Positions 1 through 14,127 of a stretch of DNA of 64,000 nt are shown here, one piece after another. The notes under the pieces are model-generated. The model saw only the letters and a program-made list of their open reading frames with translations. It did not search any database and was not told the DNA's origin. Location: NCBI GenBank assembly GCA_000442015.1, contig KE560636.1:1-64000 (forward strand), in the 5' to 3' direction. Positions within the stretch are counted from its first letter, which is position 1, and each line of letters opens with the position of its first letter. A program made the translations under genes and the position numbers. Source of the stretch: Rozella allomycis CSF55. Taxonomy: Eukaryota > Rozellomycota.

Positions 1-61
1 GTTGTTTTGTGTGAAGAAATTTTTATTATTAGAAACTCCCAGTCCGATTTAACGAGCACTG

Positions 62-172
62 CGAGACTTGTTATGTGACATGTGAATATATCAAAAGGCC
101 TATTGCAACGATAAGGCACAGGGATGCAATTATTGCAACTGTATAGAACAGTCGCTCGTTAAATAAACTAAC
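62..172 (-). repeat. Duplicate of the ADAM gene 3' end, ending at an N
   Basis: This stretch repeats 441-545 with about three to four differences. On the minus strand it encodes the same C-terminal membrane-segment tail as the ADAM gene. It stops at a lone N at 173, after which the sequence no longer matches. It is either the 3' end of a second ADAM copy or an unmerged allele left by scaffolding. Confidence 0.7.
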
Positions 173-173
173 N

Positions 174-443
174 CATTGTCCAGCAGCCCTTGAACTACTT
201 TTTGCGGTGCTAACTCACCTTGAGATGCCGCATGGAAAATTTCATCGCGAATTACGTTATGTATGTTAGCAGAATCATGTTTTCCTTGACAAATGGTAGC
301 GTGATCACCATCAGGGATAAGCAATATATAATTGCAATATCATTGTGACCTTGCAATTAATAATTGGGATTGGGAAAAGTCTTCCAATCAATAATTGGGA
401 TATTGGCAATATATTGGATAATATTAAAAATATTGGATATTTA
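174..443. other. Spacer after N; short minus-strand reading frame, no assigned gene
   Basis: A minus-strand frame at about 174-324 runs into the N at 173. It reads like real protein (the residues include ICQGKHDSANIHNVIRDE), so it may be an exon of a gene whose remainder lies across the junction. I do not recognise it. From about 330 to 440 the sequence is low-complexity AT with repeated 'attgggata'/'aatattgg' words, and I see no gene in it. Confidence 0.3.
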
Positions 444-2490
444 TTATGTGACATGTGAATATATCAAAAGGCCTATTGCAGCGATAAGGCACAGAGATGC
501 AATTATTGCAACTGTATAGAACAGTCGCTCGTTAAATAAACTAACAGTTGAATGGTTCAGACTATTGCAACGGCCACCATAACATATTCCACTACCATAG
601 TCGCATTTGGTTCCATCAAGGAACATTAGATTGAATGGTATACAAACATTTGGGTCATCAACGTGTTGACATGCCATTTGGCAGTTTTGTCTAAATGAAC
701 AAGCCTTGGTAAAGAATTTTTTTCCTCCTGTAATTATGTCTTTGCATTGTTCATCGCGATTTGTACAAATACCACTCGCGCAGTAATGATTGTCATCTAA
801 ACAAGTTGATCCGTCTTGTACAAATTTGTCAATCGGGCATTTTTCAGAAAATCCTTCGCAATATTCCTCAATATCACATGAGTTTCTCTTTGGTCGGCAT
901 ATTCTGTTCTCATGATTTAACGTTATTTTACAATTTTGGCAACACTCGTCATTTGTATCACTAAGAAATAGAAAGAATATTGTTTTACCTGCATTCCGCG
1001 TGGTTGCGTAATTTGCAACCATGTTCACAACATGCATTATTCTCACATTCAGTTTTTGATCCACAATCGCATTCTTCTGAACCTTCCCTAATTCCATTTC
1101 CACAAACACTTCCTTTAAACGGCTTCAATGACATATTATCATAAAATATAGACAAAAATTATGTACCTATAAGGCACAGGTGCCCATGATTGCTAAGATA
1201 GGAGCATACTTGATTTTTAGTGCACTGTGAGAATTTAGTTGATTTGGCGCCGTTGGTTGGATTCATAAGGTATTGTGCATTGCACGAGCACGCATTATTA
1301 AGGCCTGAACATGGACAACATTGTGAGCATGTGGTATTGGTACATCGGCACTCATTTGTGCAATCATGAATTGACCCAAAATTGTGTCCGATTTCGTGAG
1401 CCACTACTTGAAATTCATCAGCGAAAGCTACAGAGGAAACACCTGTTCCGGATACGTAAAGTCCTTCAGAATTTTGGTAGGTCTAAGTAATAAGTGAAAA
1501 AGGAAATCACCGAAGACATGCACAGGGTTCCACCCCAACTAAGGCCTATAGCAGGCATTGAACTACACGCAGTTAACTAGACTGCAGAAATTGAATGATT
1601 ATTACCAGATGCCATAAACCGGCCTCTTTGCCACGATTATATCCCCTCCACATGGAAAAATCACTTAGGCGTTCTAACATCGAGTAAGATGAAGAACACT
1701 CTCTATTCCATGTCATGTTTTTTCCCTGGTTGCATTCAGTCATAATTGCAATGTCGATTATGGATATCGCAACATTGAATGTTTTTTCATACAAATCAGA
1801 AACTTTAGTCCAAGTTGATATTAAATGCTGAAGAGCGGGATCAAAACCGCCTCGTTTCGTTACGTAGGAGCAGTCAGCAGCAATGCCCTTTCAAAGAGTA
1901 AATAAAATTGTACCATATTGACAACTTTTCTAGTTACACTGCACGCAGGTAAAGATTGACCATGTTTTATGATTGTCCCATCACTTGCAAGAAGAATGTT
2001 GTGAAATGATGGATCGTATCCGCAAATGCTGCTGTTGAAATCAGCATTGAGTGAATTATCTCTTTTCGCGAATGAATATATTTGAGGTTCAATTTTGTGA
2101 ATATTTGTCAATGTATTAATTAAATAGGTTTTAGCTGAAAAGCCGAAAGAGAGATAAAAGAACCGTGTTATATTTTCACTAAACGTTCCACTATGCCAAT
2201 GTTAATGTTGATTTTTACTTTTGATTGTAAAAAAGAATTGTTGAAGTGTCTATTAGCGAATTGTTGTTTTGAACTAGAACCGAGTATAGGGCTTTTTGAA
2301 CTTTGGCGATGGATTGACCGTTTTGTGTGACTGATGTTTTCATGATTGGCTGATCTAAAACTTTTACAATGAATTCAACATTATTGATTTCTATGAATAT
2401 TTTATCGGATTCAAGATTAATTTTGACTGCGGATCCAGTAAGGTACAGTAGTAAAAGGGTCAAAAGTAATGAAATGGATAATAGGTGCAT
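444..2490 (-). CDS. ADAM-type (M12B) zinc metalloprotease with disintegrin domain and C-terminal membrane anchor
   Basis: The product is a predicted cell-surface metalloprotease acting outside the cell. The exon starting at 2490 opens with a strong signal peptide (MHLLSISLLLTLLLLYLTG) and leads into a prodomain. Next come a catalytic region (exons near 1860-2111 and 1573-1794, with NVAISIID and FSMWRG) and the zinc site HEIGHNFGSIHD near 1360-1400. The following segment is cysteine-dense and ends in a disintegrin/cysteine-rich region at 444-1109. The last 25 or so residues form a transmembrane helix with a very short tail. The catalytic pattern (ADCSYVTKRGGFDP, later GLYVSGTGVSS) resembles fungal ADAM-A proteins more than animal ones, which is recalled family knowledge. 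Several short introns split the gene; exact junctions were not all resolved. It diverges from the E2 gene at 2606 with a 115-bp spacer. Confidence 0.85.
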
Positions 2491-2605
2491 TGAGGTGTGG
2501 AATTGAAATTTGAATACTGAGGTTATTAATATAATAAATGACGTTTATGAGTAATAAATGAATTATTAGAGCTATTATTGCGTTTAAATTTACCCTTGTA
2601 AAAGA

Positions 2606-3247
2606 ATGGACCAGTCATCGCTACTTTTGCGAAAACAACTAAAGGGTGATAAAATAATAACGAGTGGATGTAGATTTGATGAAAAACCCAGTTGAGGGAT
2701 TTTCAGCGGGCCTTGTAGACGATGGGGACATTTACGAGGTAAGTAGTTGAAGGAAGAAGGAATAGTGGGAAGTAATGATAATGGGGCCACCAGAAACTGT
2801 TTAGTAAATATAATGGGAGAATGATAGAAATAGTGAGGGAGGATTTTTCAAGGCGAGGATGAGTTTTCCCAAAGAGTATCCGTTGATGCCACCGAAGCTA
2901 AAGTTTGTAGATGAGATGTGGCACCCTAATGGTAAGTAGGAGAGATGAATGAGAGTAGTGTATGCTGATGGGACTGTGTGTATAAGTATATTGCATCCAC
3001 CAGGCGATGACAAGTATGGGTATGAAGAGTAAAGAGAATTGTGAGATGAGATAGTGCGTCTGAGCGATGGTTGCCTGTGCATACAGTTGAGACGATATTG
3101 ATATCTGTGATATCGATGTTATCTAGTCCCAATGATGAGTCTCCAGCGAATATAGAAGCAGCCAAGGAATTTCGCGAGAATCCGCAATCATTTAAAAAGA
3201 GGATTCAGCGACTAGTTAGACAATCGCAGGAATCACTAGGCATGTAA
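2606..3247 (+). CDS. UBC7: Ubiquitin-conjugating enzyme E2, UBE2G1/Ubc7 type
   Basis: An E2 enzyme that carries activated ubiquitin; the Ubc7/UBE2G class serves ER-associated degradation. Six exons join cleanly. Introns are at 2646-2673, 2739-2765, 2804-2833, 2932-2958 and 3029-3054 (28, 27, 30, 27 and 26 nt). The spliced product begins [12 protein letters not shown] and carries [10 protein letters not shown], then [17 protein letters not shown] with the catalytic cysteine in TVCIS. The acidic loop after it ([11 protein letters not shown]) is diagnostic for this class, and [16 protein letters not shown] follows. The length of about 168 residues fits the family. The start gives the family's usual N-terminus. 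Because every exon is short, a long-ORF search misses this gene. Confidence 0.93.
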
Positions 3248-3360
3248 AGATGATAAGAAAAGAAGCTTTAAAATAAACTTATTGTATCATGTATGATTAT
3301 TATTATTATTGAAATTTAAGTTCAGTTTTGACACTTATCACTAATTTAACTTTTACTATT

Positions 3361-3403
3361 AAACTCTTTAAATGTAAACTCTTTGAATGTAAACTCTTTA
3401 AAT
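3361..3403. repeat. 15-bp tandem repeat, about three copies
   Basis: The unit aaactctttaaatgt is repeated almost exactly, starting at 3361, 3376 and 3391. It lies in the 3' spacer between the convergent E2 and RPN1 genes. No function is evident. Confidence 0.85.
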
Positions 3404-3439
3404 ATATTTTAAAACAGCTCATTACACAAATTTATTTAT

Positions 3440-6519
<3,080 letters not shown>

Positions 6520-6679
6520 ATCCTCCTCATTCTACTCTCATCCACACTTTTATCTTACTAATTCCTCTTCAACTTGCTTCTTCTCCTTTGCCATTTCAAT
6601 GACCAGGGTTTAAATTGAAATGTAGGGAAATAAATCCTTCCTTTCCTCATTTTTCTATTTTTCATTTTTACTGCGCCAA

Positions 6680-7801
6680 ATGGATGAATACACAATCCAA
6701 AACGTTATAGGCCAAGGCGCTCACGGTATCGTTTTAAAAGCAAAACATCTGCCTTCAAACTCTATCGTGGCATTAAAGAAAATACAAATAGAATCAAACA
6801 ATACAAATCAAAATTTATTATCTTATCCAAGGCATTCGTCAAAACATAACGTTAAATTGCCCAAAGGTATTGCAAGAGAGATTTTAGCATTAAGAGCAGC
6901 AGATGACAATCCTCATGTACTCTATTCTACACCCTTAAAGTAGAGATTATCGATTTGATAAATGTTTTTGGTCACGGCAACTCTGTCATTCTCTCGTTTC
7001 CGTTCATGGAAACAGATTTAAATAATTTGATCAAAAGTAGTCAATCTAGAATGCACGAAGCTCATGTGAAACGATTTCTTCGCATGCTATTACTAGGTGT
7101 TCGACATTTACACAATCTAGGAATACTACACAGAGATTTAAAACCAGCTAATCTACTAATTGATAAAAACGGTCTTCTCAAAATTGCTGATTTTGGACTC
7201 TGTTGTCTCGCTGGAAAACATGGTGCACAAATAGGATTTGACCAGGATGATGATATTGATCCAAATAAAACGCCCAAAGCACCAGATCTCAGCCATCAAG
7301 TTGCCACTAGGTACAGGGCCCTTTTATTGTCTCATTATAGATGGTACCGTGCTCCTGAATTATTGTACGGATGTCGAAATTACGATCAGGGAATAGATAT
7401 TTGGGCTATCGGATGTATTTTCGCTGAAATGTTAAATAGCGGCCCACTATTCCCGGGTCAAAATGACATTGATCAAATCATTTGCATTCACAGAATACTC
7501 GGTTCGCCTTCAATCAATACTTGGCCAGTAAATATAATTTGCAGTCTTAAAAGGAGCTGGAATATTTTCCAGATTATCAAAAAATTGAATTTCAATCCGA
7601 GCCAGGTATTCCATTAGAAAGGATCTTTTGTGACTCTAGTCCTTTTTCCATAGATCTTCTCAAAAAATTTATCCTGTATCGATCAAAGAATAGGATATCC
7701 GCTGCTCAGGTACATGACATTGCGTCAATATATAGGCACTGAAAGAGGAGTACTTTATCAAGGACCCTCTACCATCTCAACAATTCAAATTCGAAGCCTA
7801 A
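6680..7801 (+). CDS. CDK20: Cyclin-dependent kinase 20 (CCRK) homolog
   Basis: A CMGC serine/threonine kinase; in animals and algae CDK20 activates ICK/MAK kinases and controls ciliary length. It begins MDEYTIQNVIGQGAHGIVLK (glycine loop), with VALKKI carrying the ATP lysine. The catalytic loop is HRDLKPANLL, then the DFG motif in IADFG, and the activation segment ends VATRWYRAPELLYG. Introns by protein continuity are about 29 nt near 6919-6947, 7311-7340 (30 nt, in frame and free of stops), 26 nt after TWP, and 26 nt after ISAAQ. The last exon ends FIKDPLPSQQFKFEA. A proline- and aspartate-containing insert lies between DFG and the activation tip. The match along its length is better to CDK20 than to CDK7 or CDK1. 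Confidence 0.85.
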
Positions 7802-7897
7802 ATGAACTGCAAATAAATATTTGTATAAAACGCTAACTCTAAATAAGTAAGCGAGAAAAAATACCAGTATTATCTAAATTTCTTTATAAAATTCCCA

Positions 7898-9017
7898 ATG
7901 CCACATTCGTCGGAATGCACCAATTTGCTAGAGACTAACCATATGGATTTACGTGAACATAAAAGTATCGTCAGAAACAAACTTCTATGTGTTACTGTTT
8001 TGTGCATCACATTTATGATTATTGAAATCATTTTTGGATTACTAAGCAATTCTTTAGCGATTTTAAGTGATGCAGCTCATTTGTTATCGGGTATTCATGA
8101 ATATTTATTATTCAGTCAAATTAGATGTCGCGAGCTTCTTAATTAGCATCTTTGCTACCTATCTCAGTGAAAAGGCTCCTTCAAGAAAGCATTCATACGG
8201 ATTTCATAGAGCTGAAATATTGGGTGCCCTGCTATCTATATCACTCATATGGAGCTTAACGATATATCTTATTTTCGAAGCCGCCGAAAGAATACGAAAC
8301 CCTTCAGACATCAATGGAAAAACAATGACCATAGTGGCATCAATCGGTTTAGTTGTAAATTTAATGTAACAATAATCTGATTTTGTTTTCAGTATGGCCA
8401 AGACTCTACATTCCGGAAGTCATCATAACGTGGATAGTAATATGAACATAAGAGCTGCGTTTCTTCATATAATTGGAGATATAATTCAATCTTTAGGAGT
8501 CCTTATAGCTGCTTTGATAATTTGGATTTATCCAGAATGGAGAATTGCAGATCCCCTGTGCACTTTTCTTTTTTCAATACTAGTTATGTTCTCAACCATT
8601 TCATTGCTAAAAAATGCCATAAATGTATTGATGGAAGCAACGCCATCGCATATAGACCCAAGATCAGTTATTAACGACTTTCTTAATATCCAAGGGGTCC
8701 TTCAAGTTTATGACCTTCACATATGGTCCTTGACGTCTGGTACATACGCATTGTCCGCACATGTCCTTGTTGAATCTAATAGATTGCCATGTAGGGTCCA
8801 TTCAAAAATAGCTAACCCTGCCCTAGTCCTATCCTGTACATGCGCCAACAACGAAAATGAATACATAGTACCTGATGAATATTCTTGGATACTATCGCAA
8901 TGCAGCTTAGTAGCAAACGAGAAGTACAATATTAATCACTCCACTATTCAAATTGAATTAGGGGAGACGTGCCGGGCACATTGTTTGCAAAACTTGGAAT
9001 TCGAAAACAGCAGATGA
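7898..9017 (+). CDS. Cation diffusion facilitator zinc transporter (SLC30/ZnT family)
   Basis: A membrane protein that moves Zn2+ out of the cytosol into vesicles or the vacuole in exchange for protons. Six hydrophobic segments are visible. The metal-site motifs are SDAAHLLSD (first HxxxD site, restored after splicing) and AAFLHIIGDIIQS (second site). The histidine-bearing loop between TM4 and TM5 is short (TLHSGSHHNVDSN). The cytosolic C-terminal domain has VYDLHIWSLTSG and ends HSTIQIE. Introns are about 8086-8119 (34 nt) and about 8369-8395 (27 nt), the second inside VVNLIMA. A further intron may lie within 8780-8900, where the sequence departs from the family. Confidence 0.88.
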
Positions 9018-9129
9018 TACAAATCCATACAATTTTCGAATGTGTAACTTCAATCAATAAAGAAAATTAGATTTCATTATTTATTTCTTGGTTTGTCAAT
9101 TGGCATACCCCTGCTCAAAGTCAAGACCG

Positions 9130-9941
9130 ATGAGCTTAGCTAAGCAACAATTCCTGAACCAACTAAGTGGATTTGCATCTCCTAAATTGAGAAAAACTAT
9201 TTTAGCAATAACCAATCGTAGGGCTATGTTGCAGAAGGAAATTGATGAATTAAAGAACGCAATTCCTTCATTTGATTGGATTCAGTATCGCAAGGATATT
9301 GAAGACAAAGAATTTATTTCTGAATGTGAAAACCAAGTTAACCGTATTAATTCATCTTCATCATCCAATGCCAACAGTCAATTGTTGAAAGCTCTCTTTG
9401 AACAGATGGAAAAGGATCGAATACTTATTGTACGATTGTTTCTAATACTATTAAATAGGGAGAAAAATATAAGCCCTTTATTAAAACGGTGACCGAAAGA
9501 ATTAATGAAATGGAATACTCGGCAAAAACATTTTTCTTTCACTATTATAATACAAATTTCTCTCAGGTATTAGCATATTTAAATGTTGAATTAGAATATT
9601 GATTATGTTGATCACACCCTTCCACAATTGAATATGAAAGAGGCATTTGTTAGACAATTGAATTTAGGATACGTTACAACCAAATATCTTAGTCACAAAG
9701 AAATTGATGAAGTAATATTTTCATAATTCTTTTGTGTTAGGTATGGATCCCTTTTGACAAGGGATATAACGAGGATGATACCATTAACAGGGAAAATTAT
9801 TACCAAGAACATGAAAGATTGCAATCAGAATATCGGAAGCGAAGAATAAAAGAACAAGAAGAATATTTGAATGTCGGTCAAAAGTTTGCTGATGAATGCG
9901 CATTAATCATGGAAAAATATGAAAATGTGGAGGCGAAATAA
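9130..9941 (+). CDS. Probable mitochondrial ATP synthase subunit d-like protein
   Basis: The N-terminal half resembles the peripheral-stalk d subunit: it starts MSLAKQQ and has an amphipathic helix followed by SFDWIQYRKDIEDKEFI, the family's DWxxYR block. Splicing a 29-nt intron near 9430-9460 continues to GEKYKPFIKTVTERINEMEYSAK. Later exons carry DHTLPQLNMKEAFV and, after a short intron, WIPFDKGYNEDD. They end in a charged coiled coil (YRKRRIKEQEEYLN) before the stop at 9939-9941. That last block is longer than I would expect for subunit d (about 170 residues), so the 3' part could be lineage-specific or belong to another small gene. I chose the first ATG giving the typical N-terminus. Confidence 0.5.
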
Positions 9942-10069
9942 ATACTTTCAATGCTAGTTTTAATATTTACTAGTAACTACACGAGCCCTTAGGCCCCTTC
10001 TAACCTCTTTTTATCTTTATCATATTTATAATGAGACCAAACGATTATTGTATATACGAAATATCGTAA

Positions 10070-10550
10070 ATGAAAACTGGTTTGTCAAAAAATATTCTCT
10101 CGTTAAAGGTATATATTATATCTGTATATTTATAAAGTTTATGCAAAAGAATGAAACCGAATCAGAGAAAAAACAAAATACTTCACATATGTGGACGATA
10201 AAGTCAAAAAAATTGACAAACTTAGCGTATCATAGATAATTTTTATTTTTTAGAAAACATAGTAATAAAACTAAAGTAGAATATGAAAATTCTTCTTTAT
10301 ACTTTATGAAAGATGATATATATGGGCGCAAATCATTTAATGAGTTCAATCCGACTATAGATGTAAAATTTGAAATTCTGAATAACCAAAGAGCATAAAC
10401 CCATTAAACCAAAAACAATTAACTTCTAATCAAGAGATTGAGAAGGATATTAGTGATGAACAAGTTGCGGAGGTTTTAAATAGTTTTAAGAGGCCGAAAA
10501 ATTTGATTGCTGATAAAAGCGAAGCCAAGATAAAGAAGATGAAGTTTTAG
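10070..10550 (+). CDS. MPP6: Nuclear exosome cofactor MPP6/MPHOSPH6
   Basis: A small RNA-binding cofactor that helps the nuclear exosome in rRNA processing and RNA surveillance. Spliced exons give LSKNILSLKFMQKNETESEK, matching the conserved N-terminal box of the family. They continue to DDIYGRKSFNEFNP, the central hallmark, then DISDEQVAEVLNSF and a basic tail ending KKMKF. Introns by continuity are 10109-10137 (29 nt), a 27-nt intron near 10227-10253, and a 29-nt intron after FNPTID. Without splicing the gene looks like unconnected short frames. About 130 residues is normal for the family. Confidence 0.85.
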
Positions 10551-10743
10551 CTTCAAATCAATTTTGCCACAACATTATTCTGTATTCATCATTTCTCACA
10601 ATTGATTATTCAATAAAACACCAAAATACGTAATTTTGAGTTAATATTTCTTTTATATATTTACCAATGGACTCTCCATATTTCAATGAACTTCAACTGA
10701 CAACTGCCAAATTCACACTGTTCAAATTTGGTAAAGAAATTGT

Positions 10744-12633
10744 ATGGCTCCGTGTCACCACGTGGTAAATTTAATTTGGAGAATGAAACTATCTTTATGT
10801 GCACTAGCTATAGCTTATGTAAGTCAAACTGTAATAACTAGTCCCGTTACTATTGCTTCGAATGATTCTTCTGTGAGTGTGTCCGAAACGGAAATTGAAA
10901 GCGATCCTAATTTGTCAAGTGCACCGGAGGATTTAGAATTCCGTTTACAGCAGTTAAAAAAGTATTATGACATGTATGTGAAAACAGAAACTATACTTGT
11001 TCCCACAAACTATGTGTTTGACACAATGGAAGCTCAATACCTTATTATTAACGACTCCTTGCAAGAAGCAATGGACAATACAAATGAGGCAATTAATTCA
11101 TTCGAAAAAGTTCAAACAAAATATTGCATCTTGCGTGGAGCGTTAAACGCAGTATATCAAAGTCCCAGAATGAAAGCAAATGACGTTTTTTACACCGCTG
11201 AATCAATGGCCTATTCATGTTTGAAACAAAAAAGCGTGAAGATTGACCCTTTATTTGTAAATAATATTGTTAAACTGCTTGCAGACAAGTATTCTGGCAT
11301 TGAGAAAAGTTCTATCGGTGAGGAAAACAGCTCTGGTTCACTGGTTTCATTTATAATGGATAATTTTGAAAGTCCTGATTATTATGGAGATCATTTAAGA
11401 CATATGCTTTCAGATGAAGCACAACAAAGCAAGAAAATGTGGGCTTATAATTGGATCATCAGAAACATAAAGCCTGCATTGTTAAATTACAAAGGTCGTC
11501 ATATGTTAATTGAATTTCTTAATGACTTGTTCAAGTCATCTGTTGTCACACATTTTCAATATGGTTCCGATGAGAAAATACGTTTAGGGAACTCAAGACC
11601 AGGCACTGATACTCCTCAAATCAATGATATGTTCGCTATGGATGTCAAAGAAGCTAGTAAATTAATTCAAAACGCGTGGAATGATCTTCTTCTTTTGGTG
11701 ACATGCTCATTTCGAGATCAAACACTCAAATCTCATGTATTTTATTTATTTGGTTTTGAGCCGAAATTTCACTACGATTATGACACTCTTGATTGGTTCG
11801 ATATCAAAAGTTTAGTTGTCAGACACTTTCGGACTGTGGAAGTACAAAACTTAATGAAACAAAAGAAACAAAATGTCCAAAATCAAATAAGTGTACCAGA
11901 TAAGAAAAAGGTCCAATTAGTTGACATAAATGACTTTTTTATAAAATGCAGAAAAATGTGCCATGACTCTGAAAGGATTTTAGAAGCTCTAACTGGATAC
12001 AGGACACTGATGTTCAAGAAATATGTTGCAAATGAAATAAGCGTAATTGTTTGGAATAAAATCAAGTACAGAACGAGTTTGGAGGACATTGATCTAAACG
12101 AGGTCATGCTTTTATTAAGACAGCAAGGTTTCACAGGAATAAAGCTAAGTGATATTCAAAGAGTGAAATCGATTATAAAGGAAGAACTGAAAGAATTCGG
12201 ATCCATGAGATATATGCCATTTTCGAAGTTCCCCCAAAAAGTTGAGAAATCTATCAGTGCTATTAAATCTGAACAAGAAGAAATCAGAACGAAGCTGGCG
12301 ACTACAATTAAGAATGAACTGATGCATGTTTATAATGTTTTAATATTGCCTTTCTTTCACGACTTCATTTCCACTTATTGTAAAGAAAAGGCGACTATTT
12401 ACATTCCTAAGAATTCCCTAATTCCTGAAGAAACACTTCGTACTCAAATCTTAGATTACTTTTCGGCGAATGTTGAGAAAGTTAATAAAGACGTGGCAAA
12501 GTTTTTCTTTGATGAAAAATGGCTTACCACTATTAAAGTGCCCAGCCCTATGCATATAACCACGGATGACCAATTGATTGAATTTGCTAAGAAATTATTT
12601 GAAGCTGTAAAGAAGCACATTATTATTAAATAA
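10744..12633 (+). CDS. Intronless 629-residue secreted orphan protein
   Basis: I do not recognise this protein. The second in-frame Met (10783) begins a clear signal peptide, MKLSLCALAIAYVSQTVITS; starting at 10744 adds 13 residues before it. After the signal come a serine/acid-rich stretch and then long helical, charged sequence with scattered cysteines, and no other membrane segment. It runs 1.9 kb as one uninterrupted frame, whereas most neighbours of similar size carry several introns. A secreted or endomembrane protein is likely. A lineage-specific secreted (possibly effector-like) protein is an inference from the signal peptide, the missing introns and my failure to recognise a family. 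Confidence 0.75.
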   Translation: MAPCHHVVNLIWRMKLSLCALAIAYVSQTVITSPVTIASNDSSVSVSETEIESDPNLSSAPEDLEFRLQQLKKYYDMYVKTETILVPTNYVFDTMEAQYLIINDSLQEAMDNTNEAINSFEKVQTKYCILRGALNAVYQSPRMKANDVFYTAESMAYSCLKQKSVKIDPLFVNNIVKLLADKYSGIEKSSIGEENSSGSLVSFIMDNFESPDYYGDHLRHMLSDEAQQSKKMWAYNWIIRNIKPALLNYKGRHMLIEFLNDLFKSSVVTHFQYGSDEKIRLGNSRPGTDTPQINDMFAMDVKEASKLIQNAWNDLLLLVTCSFRDQTLKSHVFYLFGFEPKFHYDYDTLDWFDIKSLVVRHFRTVEVQNLMKQKKQNVQNQISVPDKKKVQLVDINDFFIKCRKMCHDSERILEALTGYRTLMFKKYVANEISVIVWNKIKYRTSLEDIDLNEVMLLLRQQGFTGIKLSDIQRVKSIIKEELKEFGSMRYMPFSKFPQKVEKSISAIKSEQEEIRTKLATTIKNELMHVYNVLILPFFHDFISTYCKEKATIYIPKNSLIPEETLRTQILDYFSANVEKVNKDVAKFFFDEKWLTTIKVPSPMHITTDDQLIEFAKKLFEAVKKHIIIK

Positions 12634-12810
12634 AAAACATAATTACTTTACGCCATTCAACTTTCTCATTATGTAAAAAAATTGGCGGGATAACTCTTGA
12701 CAACCGAATACACTGTGTATTATACGTAAGTTTACTTACAGCTACCTTTTTTATGAAATTTGGTGTTTGTTTTTTCACTTTGTGAAATTCTGACAATTTA
12801 GATTCCAAGA

Positions 12811-14059
12811 ATGAACCAGCAAGTATTGGTACGTTCACCAGAAAATTTAAATTTAGACACGCGCAAGAGCCTTAGCTCTTGCTAGAGATGAAAACTCTAA
12901 GACTTCTTTGGCAAAACCGCTAAAGACAGGTCGTAGAGCCGCACTGGCAGATGTTAGCAATACTCAAAAAATAAACAGCAAAAAGGTAACATATTTTTAA
13001 TCCATCAATATTTTTAGTCTGTGTTAGATGAAAAACCAAGAATTCCTGAAAAGAAATTGCATGTTGCGCCCAATGAAACGGCACCTATGAGTATTGACGA
13101 TATTCCTATCGCTGAGAAACATGACAGCCACGAAGAAACAATAAGAAAAGCAAGAGTTCCTCATGATGATCTCGATATTGATGATGAGTTTGACCCTTTC
13201 ATGTCATCTGCTTACGTTGAAGAGATCATGGATTACTTAAAACACTTGGAGGTAATAAAATAGGTTTATGTTAATAAGGGGAAAATGAAGCCAGATCCAA
13301 TGTATATGACCTATCAAAGAGACCTTACATGGGAAATGAGGTCCATTTTGGTCAATTGGATGACTGAGGTGCATTGGAAGTTTAGATTGCTTCCCGAAAC
13401 ATTGTATCTTTCCATTAACATAATGGACCGTTTTTTGACTGAAAGAATAGTCGGGGTTCAGAAATTTCAACTTGTAGGTATTGTGGCATTGCTTGTCGCT
13501 TCAAAGTATGAAGAAATTTTGGCGCCATCTATCCAAAATCTCGTATATTTGGCTAGTGAAGGATATAAACCTGAAGATGTCACTAAAGGTAAAAATAAAT
13601 TTCAAAATATAACTCTAGGTGAAAATTATGTGTTAGATGTTTTGGGATACTCTTTAGGCTGTCCAACACCCATGATCTTCTTGCGCCGCATTTCCAAAGC
13701 TGAAGGGTACGACATTCAAACTAGAACCATTGCTAAATATCTTATGGAAATCACTCTTTTGGATAACGAGTTTTTGTTTTTTACCCCCTCAATGATCGCG
13801 GCGGCTGCTGTTTGGTTAGCAAGAAAAATGCTTCATCGGGGACCTTGGGTAAATTATACGTCTTTATATTAATAAGAATAACAATTTGATTCACTATTCT
13901 GGATATTTTGAAGATGAAGTTTTGCCATGTGTGCAACTTTTGATAAAGTCCCTATCCAAGCCACATGAATACGATATTATCTACAAGAAATATTCTTCCA
14001 GAAAGTTTTTGAAAGCAAGCATATTTGTTCACGATTTTATTAGTAAAAACTATAAATAA
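12811..14059 (+). CDS. B-type mitotic cyclin
   Basis: A regulatory subunit of CDK1 for mitotic entry. A destruction box RAALADVSN (12935-12961; RxxLxxxxN) sits in the N-terminal tail and predicts APC/C-dependent turnover. The cyclin box follows: RSILVNWMTEVHWKFRLLPE with the MRAILVDW-type signature, then ASKYEEI. The C-terminal fold ends near FLKASIFVHDF and the stop at 14057-14059. Introns include a likely 34-nt one after MNQQ, one near 12987-13020, a 27-nt one at 13252-13278, and another near 13848-13880. The APC/C subunit APC2 is encoded about 10 kb away, with no sign of co-regulation. Confidence 0.9.
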
Positions 14060-14127
14060 ACTTTTGTTCTGGGTTAAAAGTTAAGGAATTTGCAATTTAT
14101 ATCGTTGAAATTTATTAGTTCCTAAAC

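Noticed and set aside
2590..3165. Minus-strand frames over the E2 gene
   Set aside because: The plus strand splices into a complete UBE2G-type enzyme; the minus frames are shadows.
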